Positions 58,642-64,000 of a stretch of 64,000 bases of DNA are shown piece by piece. Made by a program: the position numbers and the translations under genes. The stretch is from Kineosporia rhizophila (GTDB taxonomy: Bacteria > Actinomycetota > Actinomycetes > Actinomycetales > Kineosporiaceae): assembly GCF_021277265.1 (NCBI RefSeq), contig NZ_JAJSOH010000019.1:62001-126000 (forward strand). The letters are read 5' to 3'. Position 1 is the first letter of the stretch, and each line of letters begins with the position of its first letter. The notes under the pieces are model-generated. The model did not search any database, had not been told where the DNA came from, and worked only from the letters and a program-made list of their open reading frames with translations.

Positions 58642-59394
58642 ATGCGCATGAGTGATGAGACGACGATCGCGCTGGTGACCGGGGCGAACAAGGGAATCGG
58701 ACGGGCCGTCGCGGACCGGTTCGCGGAACTCGGGATGACCGTGCTGGTCGGCGCCCGGGATCTGGAAAGGGGAGCCGCGGCGGCGGCCGAGATCCGCGCA
58801 GCAGGCGGTACGGCGTACCCGATCGCCCTGGATGTGACCGACCAGCCCGGGGTCACCGCGACCATCAAGGAGATCGGCGACCGGTTCGGCCGCCTGGACA
58901 TTCTGGTCAACAATGCCGGCATCGCCGGCGACTTCGGGGTGCAGGCGCCGGGTTCGGCGCAGCTTGACGGGGTGCGGGCGGTCTTCGAGACGAACCTGTT
59001 CGGCGTCATGACCGTGACCGAGGCGGCACTGCCGCTGCTGCGCCGCTCGTCCGCGGCCCGGATCGTGAACGTCTCCAGCGGCACCTCCTCGATGACCTGG
59101 ATGACTGATGCGACCCACTACATGAGCCGGATGCCAGGACTGCTGGGCTATCCCGTGTCGAAAGCCGCGCTGAACATGCTCACGGTTCAGTACGCCAAAG
59201 CCCTGTCCCATGAGGGAATCCTGGTGAACGCGGTCGCGCCCGGCGCGACCGACACGGATTTCGCCAAGGGCTTGCCGTACCGGGTGACCCGATCGGCGGC
59301 CGAGGGCGCCGCGATCGTGGTGCAGTTGGCCACTCTCGGTCGAGAGTGCCCAACGGGTGGCTTCTTTGACGACAATGGCAAGGTTCCCTGGTAG
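58642..59394 (+). CDS. Short-chain dehydrogenase/reductase
   Basis: A classical SDR of 250 residues: TGANKGIG cofactor motif (residues about 14-21), NNAG strand, a Ser in VSSGTSS and the YPVSK catalytic pair. The insertion SMTWMTDATHYMSRMPG before the Tyr is of the carbonyl-reductase-like type. The ARDLERG stretch after strand 2 suggests NADP(H). ATGs at 58642 and 58648 are both possible. It is divergent from the LysR regulator and is its probable target. Confidence 0.9.
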   Translation: MRMSDETTIALVTGANKGIGRAVADRFAELGMTVLVGARDLERGAAAAAEIRAAGGTAYPIALDVTDQPGVTATIKEIGDRFGRLDILVNNAGIAGDFGVQAPGSAQLDGVRAVFETNLFGVMTVTEAALPLLRRSSAARIVNVSSGTSSMTWMTDATHYMSRMPGLLGYPVSKAALNMLTVQYAKALSHEGILVNAVAPGATDTDFAKGLPYRVTRSAAEGAAIVVQLATLGRECPTGGFFDDNGKVPW

Positions 59395-59485
59395 GCAGAG
59401 CGGCAGGCCCATGCCCCTCAGGGGTCAGGAGCCGTCACCAGCTGATCCGTACGCGGGGACGCTCGCGGACCCGCGTGGCTAGCTA
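59395..59485. other. Short spacer before the IS630-like element
   Basis: No gene is present. It ends with the TA dinucleotide (59484-59485) that flanks the left terminal repeat of the element. Confidence 0.4.
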
Positions 59486-59513
59486 GTGCGGTGACCACAT
59501 AGGTTGCCCGGGT
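59486..59513 (+). repeat. Left terminal inverted repeat of the IS630-like element
   Basis: The repeat begins GTGCGGTGACCAC and ends GTTGCCCGGGT. It is preceded by TA at 59484-59485. Confidence 0.85.
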
Positions 59514-59608
59514 TTGTGACACGCCGGGGCCCAGTCCCGGTGTGATGGCCGTCAGGCCATCACGCTGATCTCTCACAGTCCGAACTGGTGTGAGAGGTGT
59601 GGTGCGCG

Positions 59609-60761
59609 ATGGCGGGGCCGGTCAGGGCCAGGCGGTTGAGCGAGGACGAAGGACGCCGGCTGCAGCAGATTGTGCGCCGGGGTAAGCATGGAACGATCCG
59701 GATGCGCCGAGCCATGATGATCATGGCCTCGGCTTCCGGGACCCCGGTGCCGGCGATCGCCCGGCTGGTCGCGGCGGACGAGGACACCGTCCGCAAGCTG
59801 ATCCACGATTTCAACGATCGGGGGCTGGCCTGCCTGGACCCTCGCTGGGCGGGAGGCCGTCCCCGCCTGATCAGTGACGCCGACATCGAGTTCATCGTCA
59901 CGACGGCCACCACCAGACCGAAGAAGCTGCGTCTGCCGTTCACGAGGTGGAGCATCCGCAAGCTCGCCGCGTATCTGAAAGGCAGCTTCGCCAAGGTCGA
60001 CCCGGCTATGAAACCGGGACGGCTCATCGTGCTGGAACGTGAACGCCTGCGGCAGGTCCTCAAGGCCCAGGCGATCACGTTCCAGCGGACCCGCACCTGG
60101 AAAGAATCACCAGATCCCGAGTTCGAGACCAAGCTGAACCGGATCGAGCACGTCACCACCGACTTCCCGGACCGGTGCTTCGCGTTCGACCAGTTCGGGC
60201 CCCTGGCCATCCGCCCGCACCACGGCTCGACCTGGAACCACGCTAAGACACCCGACCGGTTACCGGCGACCTACCGGCGAACCCACGGAATCCGCTACTT
60301 CCATGGCTGTTACAGCCTCGGCGACGACCAACTGTGGGGCATCAACCGCCACCGTAAGTCCGGCGCGAACACCCTGGCCGCGATCAAGTCCATCCGGGCG
60401 GCTCGCCCGGATGGCGCACCGATCTACGTCATCCTGGACAACCTCTCCGCGAACACCACACCAGCAGTGCGCAAGTGGTGCCGCGCACAACGTCGAGCTC
60501 TGTCTGACCCCGACCTACGCGTCCTGGGCCAACCCGATCGAGGCCCAGTTCGGACCCTTGCGGATGTTCACCATGGCCGCCTCGAACTACCCCAACCACG
60601 TCGTCTTGGCCCGTGACCTGCAAGCCCACCTGCGCTGGCGCAACGCCAACGCCCGCCACCCAGACATCCTGGCCGCTCAACGCCGCGAACGAGCACGCAT
60701 CCGTGCCGAGAAAGGCCTGCGCTGGGGCCGACCACGAGGTCAAGCCGCTACCGCGGCCTGA
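59609..60761 (+). pseudogene. IS630-family transposase, frameshifted near the third catalytic residue
   Basis: The N-terminal helix-turn-helix (ARLVAADEDTVRKLIHDFND) is followed by the DDE core: first Asp in CFAFDQFGPLA, second in IYVILDNLSANTTPAV. The frame then breaks near 60478-60487; the other frame continues AHNVELCLTPTYASWANPIE, with the third catalytic Glu, and ends GRPRGQAATAA at 60761. A two-base loss or one-base gain in the GCCGCGC stretch explains it. As read, the enzyme lacks its last acid and should be inactive. Confidence 0.85.
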
Positions 60762-60788
60762 CCCGGCCAACGTTCGTGGTCATCGCAC
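60761..60788 (-). repeat. Right terminal inverted repeat of the IS630-like element
   Basis: On the minus strand it begins GTGCGATGACCAC and ends GTTGGCCGGGT, matching the left repeat at 23 of 28 bases. TA follows at 60789-60790. Confidence 0.85.
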
Positions 60789-60979
60789 TAGCGCTGGCTC
60801 TGAGCGTCCCGTCCGTTCCTGTGCTGCCTTTTCGCCAGCAACACGAAGGGTCGTGACTGTCCTGGGCACTCCGCGCCCCTCCGACCCGGCCCTGCCTACG
60901 CCGAGGCCCGTCGAACGGCTAGCGTTGACCGACAGCGCAATCTTCCGCGCGGGACGAGCGAGGTGGGGGCAGGAGATCG

Positions 60980-62074
60980 GTGAGGATCGTCTGGAACGCC
61001 GACAACGGCCGCTACGCCGACAACCCGCGGGCACTGTATGAGGCCTGGACCGCCCACGGCCAGGACGGCGTCGACCACCTCTGGCTCGCCTCCTCCCGCC
61101 AGGCCGCGACGTTCCCACCCGGCGTGGCGACCGTGCCGATCGGGACGCCGCAGGCCGTCGCTGCGCTCGAGGCGGCGGACGTACTGGTCTCGAACACGCA
61201 CATCCAGCTCGACCGATGGCGCAAGCGCCCCGGGGCGACGTACCTGCAGACCTGGCACGGAACACCGCTGAAGCGCATCCACCGCGACGCGGCCTACCAA
61301 CCTCCGGACGACGTCATGGCCGAACTGGACGACGACATCGGCCGCTGGGACCTGCTCGTCACCCCCAGCACCGAAGGCACGCGGCTGCTGCGGGCCGCTT
61401 TCGCCTACCCGGGTCGGGTGCTGGAGACCGGCTACCCGCGCAACGACGTGCTGTTCGCGGCCGATCGCGAGGCTCGGAGCGCGCGGGTGCGCGCCGAGCT
61501 CGGCCTCCCGCACGGCACCATGGCCGTCCTGTACGCGCCCACTTACCGAGACGACGAGGCCGCGGGGCGCGTCGGGGGCCTCGACGCCCCGCTGGGGCTG
61601 GACGCCGAGGCCCTCGCCCGGCGCCTCGGCGACAACGCCGCCGTCCTGCTGCGCCTGCACCACTACATGTACCGCCAGAGCCGGCCTGCGAACGGCAGGC
61701 AGGTGCAGGACGTGAGCGCCTACCCGAACATCTCCGACCTGTACCTGGCCGCCGACGTCCTGGTCACCGACTACTCGTCAGCCATGTTCGACTTCGCGAT
61801 CACAGGCAAGCCAATCCTCGTCTTCGCCTACGACCTTGAGCACTACCGCGACCGGCTGCGCGGCTTCACCCTCGACCTGGAGACGGAGGCGCCTGGCCCG
61901 GTCCTGCTCGATCAGGAGGCGCTGACCGCAGCACTGCTTGACCTGCCGGTAGTGGCCGCTGCTCAGGCGGAGCGTTACGCCCGGTTCGTGGAGCGATTCT
62001 GCGCTCTGGAGGACGGCCGCGCCAGCGAGCGCGTCCTGCAGGCACTGTGGTCCGGGAGCCTGCCGCCTGGCTGA
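60980..62074 (+). CDS. CDP-glycerol glycerophosphotransferase-like protein
   Basis: A 364-residue protein with the family's marks in order: NADNGRYADNPRALYEAW at the start, LQTWHGTPLKRIHRD, VLETGYPRND, VLYAPTYRDD, LLRLHHYMY and DVLVTDYSSAMFDFAITGKP. These enzymes add glycerol- or ribitol-phosphate to wall teichoic acid or capsule-type polymers at the inner membrane face. The GTG at 60980 has AGGAG four to five bases upstream. Many homologues carry an extra N-terminal glycosyltransferase domain, absent here. The IS630 element ends 190 bases upstream; no other wall-polymer gene is adjacent. Confidence 0.85.
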   Translation: MRIVWNADNGRYADNPRALYEAWTAHGQDGVDHLWLASSRQAATFPPGVATVPIGTPQAVAALEAADVLVSNTHIQLDRWRKRPGATYLQTWHGTPLKRIHRDAAYQPPDDVMAELDDDIGRWDLLVTPSTEGTRLLRAAFAYPGRVLETGYPRNDVLFAADREARSARVRAELGLPHGTMAVLYAPTYRDDEAAGRVGGLDAPLGLDAEALARRLGDNAAVLLRLHHYMYRQSRPANGRQVQDVSAYPNISDLYLAADVLVTDYSSAMFDFAITGKPILVFAYDLEHYRDRLRGFTLDLETEAPGPVLLDQEALTAALLDLPVVAAAQAERYARFVERFCALEDGRASERVLQALWSGSLPPG

Positions 62075-62397
62075 CGTCGCCGCAAAGGCGCGTCCCGAGC
62101 TCAAGCCGTCGGACCGTGCGGGTTCTCCGACGTCATTCATCGCGCGAGCTCAGGTAGCCCGGCTTGCGCCCCTCCCCCGTACATGTCGGTGAATCTGGGG
62201 CCACTGTCGCCGTCCGGTCCTGCCGCGGCCGTCTCTTGCCGACCGGGCCAGGCGAGGTGCCCCGACATTCCGCCCCCTCGGGCCGCACCGGTGGTCGGTG
62301 CACGCAGGGTGGGGGCGAGCAGACGTCCTGGGTGCCCGCCCCCACGCTGCCTTGTGTCGTCGACGGTACGGAAACCCCGTCCCCGGCGACGCTCAGC
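62075..62397. other. Intergenic region between convergent genes
   Basis: About 320 bases with no supported gene. Frames on both strands are low-complexity shadows. No long hairpin is obvious. Confidence 0.45.
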
Positions 62398-64000
62398 TCA
62401 CAGGCGTTGAGGAACCCGAGGGGCCGGCAGGGCCCTGTGGAGATCGTGAGCACTGTCGGCATCGAGTCCCGCCGGCGTCGGGTCCGCACCGAACTTCTTG
62501 AGTGCGTCGACGAACTGGATGATGTTCAGCTCGTCGCCCGCAGACGTCTGCGGGTAGCTGAGTGGGGTGCTGCCGTCGATGGGCACGAATTCGCAGAACC
62601 AGCCAAGGATCTGGGGGCCGGGCATGTTGATCGTGACGGTGTTTCCTTCGGTCTTGGTGCGCAGCGACGAGGAGTCGCTGTGGGAGGCGGAGGAACTGGA
62701 GGCGCTGAAGCACAGGAAGCCGCCACCGACGGCGCTGCGGCTGTCCAGAATCTGCTGCACGGCGTCGGTCTGGGAGGAGTTCATCTCGAACTGCAGTGTG
62801 ACGTCCTTGGCCACGACGAACGAGACCGGGATGCACGGGAACAGGGCGTCGTTGGCGGTTCCGGGTGCGGCCGGGTCGACCGTCCCGGCGGAGACCGGGA
62901 CCTGGGAGAGGCGGTGCATGTCGGTGCTCAGCTTGAAGACTCCCGGGTCGAGCCAGGCCCGGGAGACGTCGACCTTCGTGACCTTCATGCCGATCTGGAC
63001 GGTGGAGTCGGTGCTGAAGTAGCTCTGACTGTTCGTCGAGGACGACGAGGAGCTGGAGCCTCCGGCGGATCCGAAGAAGAAGTCGACGCTCCAGCTGGTC
63101 TGGCTGGACAGGCTGGACTGCGAGTGGTCCGAGGACATGGAGCTGGAACTGAACGAGTACTGCAGGTCCATCCAGCGGTCCGCGGCCGCCGAGGGGCTCA
63201 CTGCTGAGGTGGGCGCCCCGTTGCGGCCTTCCAGCTGATAGCCCCCGGCCAGGTCGGTCACCGCGCTCAGCGCCGCGCTCAGGCCCTTGGCCTTGGCGTC
63301 CGAGGTCCCGAGGGCGGCGGACAGCTGGGCGTCCAGGCCTGTGGTGCTGAACGTGAGCTTCTTCAGGGCTGCGCTGACGGCGTCCGGGTCGCTGGCCGTG
63401 GGTGCCGTCGTCGGAAAGGGCTCGGTCACGGTGGCCGCCACGGCCTGTGCGGCGGCGTCGCGGGCCTTGGTGGTGTCCTGCCCCAGCGTGGTGTTGACCC
63501 AGGTCTGTATCGCGCTGAGCAGGTCGGCGACGGTCGAGGTGCCGGTCCACGCGGCCAGGGCGCTGAGCCCGGTGAGCACGAACTTCTGGGCCGAGGTGCC
63601 CGAGCCCTGCCCGAGGGCGGCAGCCACCGCCTTCTTGACCCCGTCCGTCGTGGGGGTGGGGGCCGAGGGAGTAGCCGCGCTCGGTGGTGCGCCCGCGGTG
63701 GCTGCGGCGGTCTGCGCATCGGCCCCCGCGGTGTCCAGGGCGTTGGCCGCCGCGACCACGTCATCGGCGCATGCGCTGGTGTAGGCACCGATCGAGGTGA
63801 GGAAGAGTGGGTACAGGTCGGCGCTGGTGGTGAGCTGATGCAGTTGGACCAGCCAGGTCTGGGCGTCGGCGGGGGCCGGGACCGCCCGGGCCGCATCGAT
63901 GATCGACGTCACCGTGGCGAGCGTGCTCTGATCGACGGGAGTGACCGGGACCGGGGCAGGGTTCGGGCTGCTGACGGCCGAGGCCAGCTGGGTCTGCAGG
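62398..64000 (-). CDS. Large unknown protein, 5' end outside the window
   Basis: The frame is open to the window edge, so a GTG at 63912 is only the last possible start; upstream residues read LQTQLASAVSSPNPAPVPVT. Visible are an Ala/Thr-rich helical part (TADLYP-like, DAQTWLVQLHQLTTSADLY), a central Ser-rich segment (YSFSSSSMSSDHSQSS, AGGSSSSSS) and a C-terminal beta-type part (VQIGMKVTKVDVSRAWLDPG, VSFVVAKDVTLQFEMNSS, MPGPQILGWFCEFVP, DELNIIQFVDALKKFG). I recognise no domain with known function. No signal peptide can be judged without the N-terminus. Confidence 0.65.
   Translation of the reverse strand, partial: LQTQLASAVSSPNPAPVPVTPVDQSTLATVTSIIDAARAVPAPADAQTWLVQLHQLTTSADLYPLFLTSIGAYTSACADDVVAAANALDTAGADAQTAAATAGAPPSAATPSAPTPTTDGVKKAVAAALGQGSGTSAQKFVLTGLSALAAWTGTSTVADLLSAIQTWVNTTLGQDTTKARDAAAQAVAATVTEPFPTTAPTASDPDAVSAALKKLTFSTTGLDAQLSAALGTSDAKAKGLSAALSAVTDLAGGYQLEGRNGAPTSAVSPSAAADRWMDLQYSFSSSSMSSDHSQSSLSSQTSWSVDFFFGSAGGSSSSSSSTNSQSYFSTDSTVQIGMKVTKVDVSRAWLDPGVFKLSTDMHRLSQVPVSAGTVDPAAPGTANDALFPCIPVSFVVAKDVTLQFEMNSSQTDAVQQILDSRSAVGGGFLCFSASSSSASHSDSSSLRTKTEGNTVTINMPGPQILGWFCEFVPIDGSTPLSYPQTSAGDELNIIQFVDALKKFGADPTPAGLDADSAHDLHRALPAPRVPQRL

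Larger units (their letters stand above)
59486..60788 (+). mobile_element. IS630-family insertion sequence with terminal inverted repeats
   Basis: A 1.3-kb element bounded by 28-bp terminal inverted repeats (23 of 28 bases match) and flanked on both sides by TA, the target duplicated by IS630/Tc1-type elements. It contains one transposase gene, which is frameshifted near its 3' end. No passenger gene is present. It lies between an SDR gene and a CDP-glycerol transferase-like gene. Confidence 0.85.

Noticed and set aside
1..64000. CRISPR arrays, tRNA or rRNA genes
   Set aside because: I saw no regularly spaced repeats of 25-40 bases and no cloverleaf or rRNA-like sequence. A dedicated tRNA scan would be needed to exclude a tRNA fully.

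Overview
The window is chromosomal DNA of a high-GC actinomycete. The genus cannot be fixed from sequence alone; a Kineosporia- or Streptomyces-like actinobacterium would fit. The evidence is strong G/C at third codon positions, many ATGA/GTGA stop-start overlaps, leaderless promoters, an ECF41-type sigma factor, SARP-like winged-helix/BTAD proteins, HTH-NB-ARC-TPR STAND proteins, a DUF5753/DUF397 pair, DUF2637 and DUF6907 proteins, and an actinobacterial Tad pilus locus.

Layout. 0-16.5 kb is a patchwork of small metabolic and stress genes, mostly divergent regulator/target pairs: hydrolase, Cys-rich copper-storage-like protein, glycosyltransferase, TetR with SDR and DoxX, an AlbA-type ATP-binding regulator, MBL hydrolase with MarR, MerR with hydrolase, F420-type oxidoreductase with MerR, and ECF41 sigma with an NAD-binding partner. 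It also holds broken genes (VOC protein, glutathione peroxidase, a sigma-factor fragment). 17-24 kb holds a GH3 beta-glucosidase, then an operon with an MMP-like matrixin divergent from a large STAND regulator, with three 10-bp tandem repeats between them. 24.2-37.1 kb is an accessory block: an IstB remnant, a phage-type protein, and a 12-gene minus-strand run of Tad secretion/pilus genes that ends in a transmembrane winged-helix/BTAD protein. 37.6-41.8 kb is an ABC export system (permease plus two ATPases). 42-45 kb has a secreted HNH nuclease and a secreted S15 peptidase. 45.4-50.2 kb is a second exported-protein/transmembrane-regulator module, this time with LysM domains. 50.9-53.5 kb is an AT-richer, probably acquired STAND gene. 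54-57.4 kb holds a small operon of unknown proteins with a methyltransferase, and an XRE-DUF5753/DUF397 pair. 57.7-64 kb has a LysR/SDR pair, an almost complete IS630-family element with terminal repeats, a CDP-glycerol glycerophosphotransferase-like gene, and a large unknown protein cut by the window edge.

How the genes work together. Several divergent pairs carry visible operators, which suggests local self-contained switches. The two transmembrane regulators have the same topology: four N-terminal membrane helices and a cytoplasmic winged-helix C-terminus. Each shares its locus with a gene for an exported protein of one family. I infer envelope-to-DNA signalling modules, one tied to Tad pilus assembly. 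Five genes are interrupted by apparent one-base losses, often at G/C runs, so some 'broken' genes may be base-calling or assembly errors.
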